A stretch of 64,000 nucleotides of DNA from Oerskovia enterophila (GCF_001692445.1 NZ_MAQA01000019.1:1-64000); one strand, 5' to 3'; positions 20,368-29,379 are shown, counted from the first letter of the stretch. Numbers and translations are program-made. Notes: generated by a model from the letters alone, not told the origin.

Positions 20368-21383
20368 CCGGCCGAGCCCCCGTACATCATGCCCTCGTCG
20401 ACCGGCGCGACGTCCTGCCCGGGCACGAACTCGAGGACCAGGTCGCCCTCGGCGAGCCCCTCGACGATCTGCACCTGCGTGCCGTCGGTGATGCCGAGCT
20501 TCACGGCCTTCTCGGTGTTCGTGCCGTCCTCGGCCACGACCCACACGTTGCCCGTCTCGACCGAGCCCTGGACCGCGGTGATGGGGACCAGCAGGGCGTC
20601 CTCGGCCGAGCCCGCGGTCACCTCGAGCTTGGCGGCCAGTCCCGCGAACACGACCGTGCCTGCCGGGACGGCGCACGTGATCGACGCCGAGGGCGTCGCG
20701 CCGGGCTCGGTGCCCGGCTCCTCGGTGCCCGCCGCCGGGGCGGCCGCCGCCGTGCCCATGCGCAGCGCGGTGCAGGTGAACGGGGCGGGGCCGCCCGTGA
20801 CCGTGACCGTCGCCTCGGTGGGGATCGTCAGGAGACGGAACTGCTGCTCGGGGAGCATGGACGCGGTCACCGACAACGTCCCGGGGGACACCGAGGCGAA
20901 CGTCTCGCCGACGCTCACCTCCTGGTCCTTGATCGCGGTGAACGTCGCGAGGGTCCCGGCCGAGCCGGCCTTCATGGTGGTCCGGGTGACCTTGGGCTTG
21001 CGCTCGGTCACCGTCTCCTCGCCCGTCTCCTTGTTGGTGGTGACGAGAGGGTCCTGCGGTGTCTCGAGCGTGACCTCGAGGAGCGGGGCACCGGCCTCGA
21101 CGACGTCACCGACCTTGGCGTGCACGGCCGTGACCTTGCCGACCTGGGTCACCTTCTCCTGGCCGGCAGGGTCCGCGACGACCGAGCCCGTGAGGGTCAC
21201 GGTGTTGGTGATGGGGCCCTTGGCGACCTCCACCTGCGGAAGGGTCACGACGGCCGACGGGAACTCGGCGTCGCCCGCCGCCTGGGGGGCCGACTTGAAC
21301 GCGATCACCACCAGGGTCACCGCGATCACCGCCCAGATCACGAGACGAAGGGCAGGGAAGATGATCCGGCGTGTGACGCCCAC
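20364..21383 (-). CDS. Membrane-fusion (HlyD/MacA-like) adaptor (system 2)
   Basis: 339 residues. One N-terminal membrane helix (LRLVIWAVIAVTLVVIAF) precedes lipoyl/barrel strands (VEVAKGPITNTVTLTGSV and KVTAVHAKVGDVVEAGAPLLEV) and a second biotinyl-like turn (IKDQEVSVGETFASV). A C-terminal barrel with LLVPITAVQ and GLAEGDLVL completes the RND-adaptor fold. There is no peptidoglycan-binding segment and no long coiled coil, so this adaptor is much shorter than that of system 1. First gene of its operon, with two palindromes in the upstream gap. Confidence 0.87.
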
Positions 21384-21442
21384 GGCAGGTCTCCAGGTGA
21401 AATCCGATGAGCCGACAGCTCAAGGTCCAGGCATGCTCTGGG

Positions 21443-21495
21443 AAGACTAGGGGGTGGGCGAGCGCCCACGTATCCACCTCAGGTATGAGATGGAT
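21443..21495 (-). promoter_or_regulatory. Candidate promoter and two palindromes upstream of MacAB-like operon 2
   Basis: On the minus strand TAGTCT (21448-21443) is a -10-like hexamer. Just upstream lie GTGGGCG-AG-CGCCCAC (21454-21469), a perfect 7-bp palindrome, and ATCCACCTCA/TGAGATGGAT (21472-21481, 21486-21495) with one mismatch. Two adjacent palindromes at the -35 position suggest regulator binding. The remainder of 21496-21737 shows nothing I can name. Confidence 0.5.
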
Positions 21496-21737
21496 GCGCG
21501 AAAGATCACGATCAGGTCAGGTTCCTGCCGTGATGTCTGCCTGCGTCCCCCTGGACAACCCTCATTGGTCGCACTTCTGACAAACGATCTGCGCACCATA
21601 CACCGGCCGACACGAGGGGTGTCCAGACGTCCGGTCGCCGCGCCCGGAGCGTGCCGCGAGGGACAGCCGTCCCATCGAGGTGGGGGGGTGGGTCGTCGGG
21701 CAACCGGAGCACGCGGTCGGCCGGAGGCCCGACGACG

Positions 21738-21767
21738 ACGGGCCCGGTCCGTGCGGACCGGGCCCGT
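21738..21767 (-). terminator. Terminator of mrp/apbC
   Basis: ACGGGCCCGGTCC, tetraloop GTGC, GGACCGGGCCCGT: a perfect 13-bp stem 33 bp after the Mrp stop on the minus strand. Confidence 0.85.
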
Positions 21768-21800
21768 GCGCGGAGAGCGTGCTCTCGGGTGCGCTGCGAC

Positions 21801-22970
21801 CTAGACGGGCGAGAGCCCGAGGCGGCGGCCGGCGAGCCCGCGGCTCCGTGTGGCGAGGTGCGTCGCGACCTGGCGCAGCGCGACCGCGGCCGGTGACGAG
21901 GGGTTCGTCAGCACGACAGGTGTGCCGGCGTCACCGGCCTCGCGCAGGGTCACGTCGAGCGGGACCTGCCCGAGGAGCTCGACGGGGCTGCCCGTCGCCT
22001 TCGACAGGTTCTCGGCGACCTTCGCCCCGCCGCCGGACCCGAACAGCTCGAGCCGGGACCCGTCCGGCTGCTCGAGCCACGACATGTTCTCGACGACGCC
22101 GAGCACGCCCTGCTGCGTCTGCGTCGCGATCGACCCCGCGCGCTCGGCGACCTCCGCGGCAGCGACCTGCGGCGTGGTGACCACCACGATCTCGCTCGAC
22201 GGCAGGAGCTGGGCGACCGAGATCGCGATGTCGCCCGTGCCCGGCGGCAGGTCGAGCAGGAGCACGTCCAGGTCGCCCCAGTAGACGTCCGCGAGGAACT
22301 GCTGGAGCGCACGGTGCAGCATGGGACCGCGCCAGATCACGGGCTGACCCTGCGGCACGAACATGCCGATCGAGACGACCTTGACCCCGTGCGCGACGGG
22401 CGGCAGCAGCATGTTGTCCACGCGCGTCGGAGCCCGGTCCACGCCCAGCATGCGCGGGATCGAGAAACCGTAGATGTCGGCGTCGACCACGCCCACGTTG
22501 AGGCCGTCCGCGGCGAGCGCGACCGCGAGGTTGGCAGTCACCGACGACTTGCCCACGCCGCCCTTGCCCGAGGCGATCGCGTAGACCTTGGTCAACGAGT
22601 CCGGCTTGGCGAAGGGGATCTCGGGCTCGCCGACGCCCCCGCGCAGCATGGTGCGCAGCGCCGTCCGCTGCTCGGCGCTCATGACGCCCAGGTCGACGTC
22701 GACCTTCCCGACGCCCGCAACGGTCTGCGCGGCGGCCGTGACGTCCTTGACCAGGGTCGACTTCATGGGGCAGCCCGCGACCGTCAGGTCGATGCCGACC
22801 ACGACGTGCGCACCCCCCGCGGCAGCCGCGTCGATGCTCACGTCGACCGAGCGCACCATCCCCAGCTCGGTCACGGGGCGCCGGATCTCCGGGTCCATGA
22901 CCTGGGTCAGAGCCGTCCGGACGAGGTCCTCGAGTGCATCGGTCGTGGGTGTTGCGGAGCCGCCAGCCAT
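21801..22970 (-). CDS. apbC: Mrp/ApbC family P-loop iron-sulfur cluster carrier
   Basis: 389 residues. The N-terminal MIP18/DUF59 domain (~10-95) has MDPEIRRPVTELGMV and the AGCPMK cysteine. A deviant Walker A, ASGKGGVGKSSVTANLA, follows near residue 130, with DADIYGFSIPRMLG and LLLDLPPGTGDIA. The CxxC found in many Mrp proteins after ENMS is absent (WLEQPDGS instead), as in mycobacterial Mrp. The role is transfer of Fe-S clusters to apoproteins in the cytosol. A TAGGAT hexamer six bases upstream of ATG 22970 marks a leaderless start. Divergent, by 34 bp, from the next gene. Confidence 0.92.
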   Translation of the reverse strand: MAGGSATPTTDALEDLVRTALTQVMDPEIRRPVTELGMVRSVDVSIDAAAAGGAHVVVGIDLTVAGCPMKSTLVKDVTAAAQTVAGVGKVDVDLGVMSAEQRTALRTMLRGGVGEPEIPFAKPDSLTKVYAIASGKGGVGKSSVTANLAVALAADGLNVGVVDADIYGFSIPRMLGVDRAPTRVDNMLLPPVAHGVKVVSIGMFVPQGQPVIWRGPMLHRALQQFLADVYWGDLDVLLLDLPPGTGDIAISVAQLLPSSEIVVVTTPQVAAAEVAERAGSIATQTQQGVLGVVENMSWLEQPDGSRLELFGSGGGAKVAENLSKATGSPVELLGQVPLDVTLREAGDAGTPVVLTNPSSPAAVALRQVATHLATRSRGLAGRRLGLSPV

Positions 22971-22976
22971 GGCCCC

Positions 22977-22998
22977 ATCCTAAGCGGGCGTCTAGCGT
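22977..22998. promoter_or_regulatory. Back-to-back leaderless promoters in a 34-bp divergent gap
   Basis: TAGGAT on the minus strand (22982-22977) and TAGCGT on the plus strand (22993-22998) each lie exactly six bases from their start codons (22970 and 23005). The two core promoters must overlap in their -35 regions. Confidence 0.6.
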
Positions 22999-23004
22999 TC
23001 GAGG

Positions 23005-23802
23005 ATGGACGCCCTCGCCTCGATCGCCCGTGACTCGGCACTCTTCCTCGACGCCGTCCGCGCGGCACGGCCGGACGCCCGCGTACCGGCCTGTCCCGAG
23101 TGGGGCGCGGCGGACCTGACGTACCACCTGGCCGAGGTGCAGGACTTCTGGAGCGCCGTCGTCGGGCCCGCGGAAGGGCGCGGGCTCGACGGCGACGACG
23201 TGCGCACCCTCCCGCGGCCCGATGACGACGGGGCCCTGCCGACGCTCGCTGCCGAGGCCACCGCCAGGCTGCTCGCCGCGCTCGCGGGCCGTGACCCCGC
23301 CGAGCCGTGCTGGTCGTGGCACGACGCGGGCCGCACCGTCGGGTGGGTCGCTCGCCGACAGGCGCACGAGGCGCTCGTCCACCGGGTGGACGCCGAGCAG
23401 ACCGCCGGCCGGGACGTCTCGAGCGCCGACCCCGAGGTGGCCGCGGACGGGGTCGACGAGATCCTGCGCGTGCTGGTCGACGGCATCCCCGAGTGGGCGA
23501 CCTTCACCCCCGACGGGAGCACGGTCGCTGTCGCGGTCGACGGCCCCGGCGAGACGCCCCGCTCGTGGGAGCTCGCGTTCGGGCGCCTCACGGGCACCGG
23601 ACCCGAGTCGGGCACCGCGTACGACCTCGACTCGGCGCAGCTCGTGGACCTGCCGGGATCGACGACCACGCAGGTCTCGGGCGCCGCGTGGGACCTCGAC
23701 CTGTGGCTCTGGGGACGCGGAGAGCGGGACGGTCTGGTCGTCCACGGGGACGCGGCGCTGGCGGACCGCCTGCGCGCGGTCGCTGGGCAGGAGACGCAGT
23801 AG
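23005..23802 (+). CDS. Maleylpyruvate isomerase-family mycothiol-dependent enzyme
   Basis: 265 residues of the DinB-like four-helix fold. The N-terminal metal-site histidine is in DLTYHLAEVQDFW. The second cluster is VGWVARRQAHEALVHRVDAE, with the His pair typical of mycothiol-dependent maleylpyruvate isomerases. The C-terminal half has the SCP2-like AAWDLDLWLWGR seen in this family. Members use mycothiol as cofactor or have unknown thiol-transfer roles; the substrate here is unknown. The start at ATG 23005 is set by TAGCGT six bases upstream. Confidence 0.85.
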   Translation: MDALASIARDSALFLDAVRAARPDARVPACPEWGAADLTYHLAEVQDFWSAVVGPAEGRGLDGDDVRTLPRPDDDGALPTLAAEATARLLAALAGRDPAEPCWSWHDAGRTVGWVARRQAHEALVHRVDAEQTAGRDVSSADPEVAADGVDEILRVLVDGIPEWATFTPDGSTVAVAVDGPGETPRSWELAFGRLTGTGPESGTAYDLDSAQLVDLPGSTTTQVSGAAWDLDLWLWGRGERDGLVVHGDAALADRLRAVAGQETQ

Positions 23803-23909
23803 GGCCCGTGCCCGTGCTGGCGAAGGTTCTCGAAGAAGGGCCGGCGGGCAGGCGGGGATCGTCCGTCCAGGAGCGGCACCGAGCGATGAGCTCGCGGGGC
23901 GCGGCGCTG

Positions 23910-24755
23910 TCACCCCTCGCGGACGAGGCGTGCGACGAGTCTGGAGTCCCGCAACGGGTCGGCCCACGGTTGGTCGAGGTGGCTCGGCGGGAAGAAGGAC
24001 CTGTATCCGTGGACCTGTCGGAGCGTCCGGACCTCGGCCAGAGCCTCGAGATGCGTCATCCTGCCTTGTCGGCCGATCCGAAGCCATTGAAGGTCCTGAT
24101 GGACGGCCAGCGGTCGCATGTCGATCTCCCGCAGCGAGCTGGGGCCGTCACCTGGAGGTTGCAGGCTCAGCGTCCTCAGGTGTGGCGCCCCTTGGAGCCC
24201 GGCGAGGGACTCGACCTCCACGTCGTGAAGCTCGAGGATCTCCAGAGCCGGCGCGTCGAGCCCGTGAAAAGAGACCTCTTGGCCCTCACATCCGACCCGC
24301 AAGTACTCGATTCCCTGACCGAACGGCAGGGCCGAGACCTCTCGGTCCTGCCAGCGGTCGAGGGCGAGCCAGCGCATCGTCTCACCGAACCGCCCAGGGT
24401 GCAGATTCTCCGCGCGCCCGACGAAGAACCGGAGACGTGGCAGATCTGCGGGGTCGACCTTGGCCGTGCTTCTCCCGGCGAGCTTGAGCACTTCCAGATG
24501 CTCGAACGACGAGCTGGGCAGGACCGCGGAGCCGATGTCCCACAGCTCGTGGTAGACGACGCCTGACAGGTCACCGAGAAAGGCGAGTCGGTCGGGCGAC
24601 CGTCCCGATGTCGCCCGTCCGCAGAGGTTGACCGCCGTCACGCCCTCGTCGCGCAACATGTCGAGGTGACGGTCGGTGACCTTCTCGTTGCTGAAGAAGA
24701 GTCGGTACCGACGGCCCGTGTCATCGGGCTCTTGATCGGTGATGTACCACGTCAT
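23910..24755 (-). CDS. Leucine-rich-repeat-like protein of unknown function
   Basis: 281 residues, starting at ATG 24755 after a good GAGGAGG site. The sequence has irregular leucine-rich strands: LRFFVGRAENLHPGRFGE, APALEILELHDVEVESLAGLQGAPHLRTLSL, and HQDLQWLRIGRQGRMTHLEALAEV. This spacing suits a short LRR-type solenoid used for protein binding. There is no signal peptide or membrane helix, so it is probably cytoplasmic. No partner gene is nearby; it sits alone between a mycothiol enzyme and a DUF1003 gene. No named family is recognised. Confidence 0.7.
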   Translation of the reverse strand: MTWYITDQEPDDTGRRYRLFFSNEKVTDRHLDMLRDEGVTAVNLCGRATSGRSPDRLAFLGDLSGVVYHELWDIGSAVLPSSSFEHLEVLKLAGRSTAKVDPADLPRLRFFVGRAENLHPGRFGETMRWLALDRWQDREVSALPFGQGIEYLRVGCEGQEVSFHGLDAPALEILELHDVEVESLAGLQGAPHLRTLSLQPPGDGPSSLREIDMRPLAVHQDLQWLRIGRQGRMTHLEALAEVRTLRQVHGYRSFFPPSHLDQPWADPLRDSRLVARLVREG

Positions 24756-24855
24756 CGGGACCTCCTCGGGCGCTTCGTCCGCCGGGTCGGATCGAGGGGC
24801 TGCCACCGGGGCCGACCCGCCGGTCGTCGTCCTGCTCTGATCCGCCGTGTGCGCG

Positions 24856-25488
24856 TCAGCGCGGCTCGGGCGGGGCGTCCGCGCGGCGGGCTCCTCCCGA
24901 GGTCCGGCGTGCGTCGCGCGTCCCGCTCCGCGGTGGCTGCGCGGTCCGGGGGAGCGGCGAGTCGAGCCCCGGGCGCTCCGCCCCGTCGGCGCGGGCGGCC
25001 TCCGCGCGCTCGGTCTCCTTCTCGTCGAGCTCCTCGAGCAGGTTGCGGATCTCGGAGCGGACGAAGTCGCGCGTCGCGACCTCGCTCAGCGCGATACGCA
25101 GGGCCGCCATCTCCCGTGCGAGGTACTCGGTGTCCGCGAGGTTGCGCTCGCCGCGCTGGCGGTCCTGCTCGGCGCTCACGCGGTCGCGGTCCGTCTGGCG
25201 GTTCTGCGCGAGCAGGATGAGCGGTGCCGAGTAGGACGCCTGGAGCGAGAGCATCAGGGTCAGCGCCGTGAAGCCCAGCGCGGCGGAGTCGAACCGCAGG
25301 GACTCGGGTCCCCACGTGTTGAACCCGAGCCACAGGAGGCAGAAGACCGTCATGTAGAGCAGGAACCGCGGGGTGCCCATGAAGCGGGCGATGCCCTCGG
25401 AGATCTTGCCGAACGCGTCCTGCTCGACCCGCACGCGGGGCAGCAGGGTGCGGCGCGCGGCCTTGGGGGTGTCGAGGCGCTCAGCCAC
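24856..25488 (-). CDS. DUF1003 membrane protein
   Basis: 210 residues. It has two membrane helices, FLLYMTVFCLLWLGFNTW and ALGFTALTLMLSLQASYSAPLILLA, and then the conserved NRQTDRDRVSAEQDRQ. A charged helix (LAREMAALRIALSEVATRDFVRSEIRNLLEELDE) and an Arg/Pro-rich tail follow. The pattern is DUF1003, function unknown. The ATG overlaps the end of the upstream MgtE-like gene by 8 bp, so the two are one operon; that pairing is common in actinobacteria and suggests a shared role in the cell envelope or magnesium response. Confidence 0.88.
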   Translation of the reverse strand: MAERLDTPKAARRTLLPRVRVEQDAFGKISEGIARFMGTPRFLLYMTVFCLLWLGFNTWGPESLRFDSAALGFTALTLMLSLQASYSAPLILLAQNRQTDRDRVSAEQDRQRGERNLADTEYLAREMAALRIALSEVATRDFVRSEIRNLLEELDEKETERAEAARADGAERPGLDSPLPRTAQPPRSGTRDARRTSGGARRADAPPEPR

Positions 25489-26803
25489 GGTGACCTCCTC
25501 GGCGGACGGGGAACGCGGACGACGCGGGGGTCTGGGTGCCCAGGCTCGTCTCCTCGGACTCGTCGTCGGTCTCGCGCCAGTCGTCCGGGAGCATGTGGTC
25601 GAGCACGTCGTCGACGCTGATGGCGCCCAGCAGGCGCTTCTCGTCGTCGAGCACGGGCAGTGCCAGCAGGTCGTAGGCCGCGAGCAGACGCGTGACGCGC
25701 CCGAGCGGCGCGTCGGGGCGCACCCACTCGATGTCCGAGTCGAGCACCGACCCGACCGAGACGTGCGGTGGTTCTCGCAGGAGCTTCTGGAAGTGCACGA
25801 TGCCGAGGAAGCGGCCCGTGGGGGTCTCGAGCGGCGGGCGCACGACGAACACCATCGCGGCGAGCGCCGGGGGCACGTCCTTGCGGCGGATCTGGGCGAG
25901 CGCCGTGGCGATCGTGGTCTCGGGGCCCAGGATCACGGGCTCGGTCGTCATGAGACCGCCCGCGGTGTCCTCGCCGTAGGCGAGCAGGCGGCGCACGTCG
26001 CGCGCCTCCTCGGGCTCCATGAGCTCGAGGAGCTCGGCGGCCTGCTCCTGCGGGAGCTCGTGGAGGAGGTCGGCGGCGTCGTCGGGCTGCATGGCCTCCA
26101 GGACGTCGGCGGCGCGGTCGGTGTCGAGGCCGGAGAGGATCGCGACCTGGTCGTCCTCGGGGAGCTCCTCCAGGACGTCGGCGAGACGCTCGTTGTCGAG
26201 GGCCGTGGCGACCTCGAGGCGGCGCGTGTCGCCCAGGTCGTGCAGGACGTCGGCGAGGTCGGCCGGCTTGAGGTCGTCGTAGGCCGCGAGCAGGCGGGCG
26301 GCACCCTGGGTCTCGGGTGTGCCGGCGAGCCCCGTGACCGCGCCGATCTCGACCACGAACGCGTCGCCCCGCCGCCGGATGCCGAGCGCGTTGGGGGTCG
26401 TGTGACGGCGCACGAAGAGCTGGTTGACGAGCCAGTCGCCCGTGCGCTGCTTCTCGATCGAGAGGTCCTCGACGGTCGCGGAACCCGACCCGTCGACGAA
26501 CTGCACGGTGCGGTCGAGGAGCTCGCTGACCGCGAGGGTCTCCATGGCGCGCTGCTCGAAGCGGCGCATGTTGACGAGCCCGGTGCTGATGACCTGCCCG
26601 GCGTCGATGCTCGTGACGCGGGTCAGGGGCAGGAACACGCGCCGTCGCCCGGGGACCTCGACCACGAGGCCCACCGCGCGGGGAGCCCCCTTGGGGCGGA
26701 GGAGGACGACGACGTCGCGCACGCGTCCGACCTGGTCACCGAGGGGATCGAACACCGCCGTACCGGCCAGGCGCGCGACGAAGACGCGGGTAGTTGCACT
26801 CAC
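25481..26803 (-). CDS. Soluble MgtE-N/CBS-domain protein, magnesium-sensor-like
   Basis: 440 residues. An N-terminal PRC-barrel-like region is followed by the MgtE N-terminal superhelix (~170-290) with the repeated LADVLEELPEDDQVAILSGL and AADVLEAMQPDDAADLLHELP. Two CBS domains come next (~300-420; GLMTTEPVILGPETT, LLALPVLDDEKRLLGAISVDDVLDHML). The transmembrane pore of true MgtE is absent, so it is likely a cytosolic sensor or regulator of ion transport. GTG 26803 has TAGTCT exactly six bases upstream, a leaderless start. It overlaps the DUF1003 gene. Confidence 0.88.
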   Translation of the reverse strand: MSATTRVFVARLAGTAVFDPLGDQVGRVRDVVVLLRPKGAPRAVGLVVEVPGRRRVFLPLTRVTSIDAGQVISTGLVNMRRFEQRAMETLAVSELLDRTVQFVDGSGSATVEDLSIEKQRTGDWLVNQLFVRRHTTPNALGIRRRGDAFVVEIGAVTGLAGTPETQGAARLLAAYDDLKPADLADVLHDLGDTRRLEVATALDNERLADVLEELPEDDQVAILSGLDTDRAADVLEAMQPDDAADLLHELPQEQAAELLELMEPEEARDVRRLLAYGEDTAGGLMTTEPVILGPETTIATALAQIRRKDVPPALAAMVFVVRPPLETPTGRFLGIVHFQKLLREPPHVSVGSVLDSDIEWVRPDAPLGRVTRLLAAYDLLALPVLDDEKRLLGAISVDDVLDHMLPDDWRETDDESEETSLGTQTPASSAFPVRRGGHRG

Positions 26804-26809
26804 GTCGCA

Positions 26810-26815
26810 AGACTA
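26810..26815 (-). promoter_or_regulatory. Leaderless -10 element of the MgtE-like gene
   Basis: TAGTCT on the minus strand, six bases before the GTG start at 26803. Confidence 0.55.
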
Positions 26816-26971
26816 CGCACCGCCCGTCGGGGTGGCGCCCCGACGGGCCGGACGGCGCGGGCGGGCCGGGGAACCCGCGGACCGTGGCCAAGTCGTGACC
26901 TGATTTCTCGCGGAGACCACTGGACTAGACGAGTGCAACCTGCTTGAATCTGGAACCAACGAGGCGCAATC

Positions 26972-27041
26972 GATCATGATCTGTCATCCTTGGTGACGGA
27001 ACGTGACGGAGCCCTCATCGCGGCAGAGCACCCTGCCGCGA
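26972..27041 (+). promoter_or_regulatory. Upstream region of the amino-sugar operon: palindrome and leader hairpin
   Basis: GATCATGATC (26972-26981) is a perfect 10-bp palindrome in an AT-richer patch ~105 bp before the operon start and a candidate operator. TCGCGGCAG (27018-27026) and CTGCCGCGA (27033-27041) form a perfect 9-bp hairpin in what is probably the 5' leader, 46 bp before ATG 27088. Confidence 0.45.
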
Positions 27042-27087
27042 CACAGCTCGAGCAACACCTCAATGCAATGAAGCGGAGGAAGTACTC

Positions 27088-28329
27088 ATGAAGAACCCGA
27101 TCCGGCTCGTCAGCATGACGATCGTCGCGGGCCTCGCCCTCTCGGCGTGCGGCTTCGGCGGCGACAGCGGCAGCGACAGCACGGCGGCCGACGGCGCCAC
27201 GACCCTGAACCTCCTGGTTCCCACCTACTCCGACCAGACGAAGTCGCTCTGGGAGGACGTGATCAAGGGCTTCGAGGCAGAGAACACGGACATCGACGTC
27301 AAGCTCGAGGTCCAGTCCTGGGACAACATCAACGACGTGGTCCGGACCAAGGTCCAGTCGAACCAGGCCCCCGATATCCTCAACATCGACGCCTTCGCCG
27401 GGTTCGTCGAGGACGACCTGCTCTACTCGGCGGACGAGGTCCTCTCGCCCGACACCGTCGCGGACTTCCAGGAGTCCTTCGTCGAGAACGCCTCGATCGA
27501 CGGCACGCAGTACGGCCTGCCGCTCATCGCCTCGGCCCGCACCATGTTCTACAACAAGGACATCTTCGAGAAGGCGGGCGTCACGGCGCCTCCCACCACG
27601 TGGGACGAGCTCGAGGCCGCCGCGACCAAGATCTCGGCGCTGGGCGACGTGTACGGCTACGGCCTGCCGCTCGGCTCGGAGGAGGCCCAGGCCGAGGCCG
27701 GCATCTGGTTCTTCGGAGGCGGTGGCGGCTATGGCGACGCGTCGGAGATCACGGTCGACACCCCCGAGAACCTCGAGGCGACCCAGTTCTTCCAGAAGCT
27801 CGCCACGAGCGGCCTCACGCAGCCCGACGCCGGTGCGTCCGACCGCACGCCCCTCATCGACACGTTCATCCAGGGCAAGATCGGCATGATCGTCGGCCTG
27901 CCGCCCACGATCGGTCAGATCGCCGAGAAGAACCCCGACCTGAACTACGGCACCGCGCCGATCGCCACCAAGGACGGCTCGCCCGTGACGCTGGGCGTCG
28001 CCGACCACCTGATGGCTTTCAAGAACGACGGCAAGAAGCAGGACGCGATCAAGAAGTTCCTCGACTACTACTACACGCCCGACGTGTACGTGCCGTGGGT
28101 CGACGCCGAGGGCTTCATCCCCGTGACGAAGTCCGGCTCGGAGGAGCTCGCGACCAAGGAGTCCATCGCGCCGTTCCTCGCTCTCCTGCCCGACGCGCAG
28201 TTCTACCCGTCGACGAACCCGAAGTGGTCGGCCACCCAGGGCGCGATCCAGTCGCTCATCGGCCAGGTCGCGCAGGGCAAGGACGCAGCGGCGGTCCTCC
28301 AGGAGATCCAGGCCAAGGGCGACTCCTGA
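27088..28329 (+). CDS. Sugar ABC transporter substrate-binding lipoprotein
   Basis: 413 residues. The signal ends in a lipobox LALSAC with Cys21; an acidic Gly/Ser linker leads to a family 1 extracellular solute-binding domain (NLLVPTYSDQTKSLWEDVIKGFEAEN, APDILNIDAFAGF, TMFYNKDIFEKAGVTAPPTTWDELEAAATKI). It binds a sugar outside the membrane and hands it to the two permeases that follow. GGAGGAA lies nine bases before ATG. It is first in an eight-gene operon with amino-sugar catabolic genes. A very stable hairpin after its stop probably raises its expression over the permeases. Confidence 0.93.
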   Translation: MKNPIRLVSMTIVAGLALSACGFGGDSGSDSTAADGATTLNLLVPTYSDQTKSLWEDVIKGFEAENTDIDVKLEVQSWDNINDVVRTKVQSNQAPDILNIDAFAGFVEDDLLYSADEVLSPDTVADFQESFVENASIDGTQYGLPLIASARTMFYNKDIFEKAGVTAPPTTWDELEAAATKISALGDVYGYGLPLGSEEAQAEAGIWFFGGGGGYGDASEITVDTPENLEATQFFQKLATSGLTQPDAGASDRTPLIDTFIQGKIGMIVGLPPTIGQIAEKNPDLNYGTAPIATKDGSPVTLGVADHLMAFKNDGKKQDAIKKFLDYYYTPDVYVPWVDAEGFIPVTKSGSEELATKESIAPFLALLPDAQFYPSTNPKWSATQGAIQSLIGQVAQGKDAAAVLQEIQAKGDS

Positions 28330-28357
28330 CCCCGGACCGGTAACTGCCCGTCCAGCA

Positions 28358-28415
28358 GTCCCTGGTCCCCGCGGCACGGCCGGCTCGACCGGCCCGTGCC
28401 GCGGGGACCAGGGAC
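28358..28415 (+). terminator. Long intercistronic hairpin between binding-protein and permease genes
   Basis: Left arm 28358-28383 pairs with right arm 28389-28415: 26 bp with one bulged C and loop CTCGA. It lies inside the operon, 28 bp after the binding-protein stop and 19 bp before the permease ATG. It may act as a partial terminator or a 3' mRNA stabiliser. Confidence 0.88.
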
Positions 28416-28434
28416 CCGGCACCGAAGGACCTCG

Positions 28435-29379
28435 ATGAGCTCGACCACCACCACCGCCCCGGCGCCCGCCGCCGGTTCACCCGAGCGGCCGCGCCGCTCG
28501 TTCCGGGAGCTGCTCTCCGCGCTTCCCTGGATCGGCCCCAGCCTCGCGCTGATCATCCTGATCGTCCTGTTCCCTGCGGGGTACATGGTCTTCAGCTCGA
28601 CCCGAGACATCTCGCAGTCGGGCATCGACCGGGGGAGCGCCGGGTTCCAGAACTACCTGGACGTCTTCGCGATCCCCGCGCTGCCTCGCGTGCTCGCGAA
28701 CACCGCGGTGTGGGTCGTCGCCGTCGTCGCCCTCACGGTCGTCCTGTCGCTCGCGCTGTCCAACTTCCTCAACAAGCAGTTCCCCGGCCGGCAGATCGTC
28801 CGCCTCGCGGTCATCGTGCCGTGGGCCGCGAGCGTCGTGATGACCACGACCGTCGTCTACTACGGGCTCCAGCCCAACTACGGCATCATCAACCAGTTCC
28901 TGGCGGACGTGGGCATCCTCGACAGCCCGGACTTCGGCTTCACCAAGAACGCGACGTCCGCGTTCGTCGTCGCGATCGTCGTCGCGGTGTTCGTCTCGCT
29001 GCCCTTCACCACGTACACGCTCCTCGCGGGGCTCCAGTCGATCCCGAGCGACGTGGTCGAGGCGGCACGCATGGACGGCGCCTCGCACCGGCAGGTCTAC
29101 TTCTCGATCATCCTGCCGCAGCTCAAGCCCGCTCTCGCGGTCGCCGCGATCATCAACATCATCAACGTCTTCAACTCGCTGCCGATCCTGCGCCTCATGA
29201 CGGGATCGATCCCGGGATACGACGCGGACACCACGACCACGCTCATCTTCAAGCTCATCCAGTCCGACCGCGCGGTCGACCAGGCGAGCGCGCTGTCGGT
29301 CGTGAACTTCGTGATCGTGATCGCGGTCATCGCGCTCTACATGCGCATCGTCAAGCCGATGAAGGGAGTGGACGAGTGA
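28435..29379 (+). CDS. Sugar ABC transporter permease (MalF-like)
   Basis: 314 residues with six predicted membrane helices, starting LPWIGPSLALIILIVLFPAGYMVFSS. The EAA coupling loop reads EAARMDGASHRQVYFSIILPQLKPAL. ATG 28435 follows GAAGGAC. It pairs with the next permease as the heterodimeric channel. No ATPase is encoded in the operon, so it must use a shared MsiK/UgpC-type ATPase from elsewhere in the genome. Confidence 0.93.
   Translation: MSSTTTTAPAPAAGSPERPRRSFRELLSALPWIGPSLALIILIVLFPAGYMVFSSTRDISQSGIDRGSAGFQNYLDVFAIPALPRVLANTAVWVVAVVALTVVLSLALSNFLNKQFPGRQIVRLAVIVPWAASVVMTTTVVYYGLQPNYGIINQFLADVGILDSPDFGFTKNATSAFVVAIVVAVFVSLPFTTYTLLAGLQSIPSDVVEAARMDGASHRQVYFSIILPQLKPALAVAAIINIINVFNSLPILRLMTGSIPGYDADTTTTLIFKLIQSDRAVDQASALSVVNFVIVIAVIALYMRIVKPMKGVDE

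Noticed and set aside
21801-22970. Mrp lacking CxxC as a broken gene
   Set aside because: Mycobacterial Mrp proteins also lack this CxxC; the P-loop and the rest of the protein are intact.
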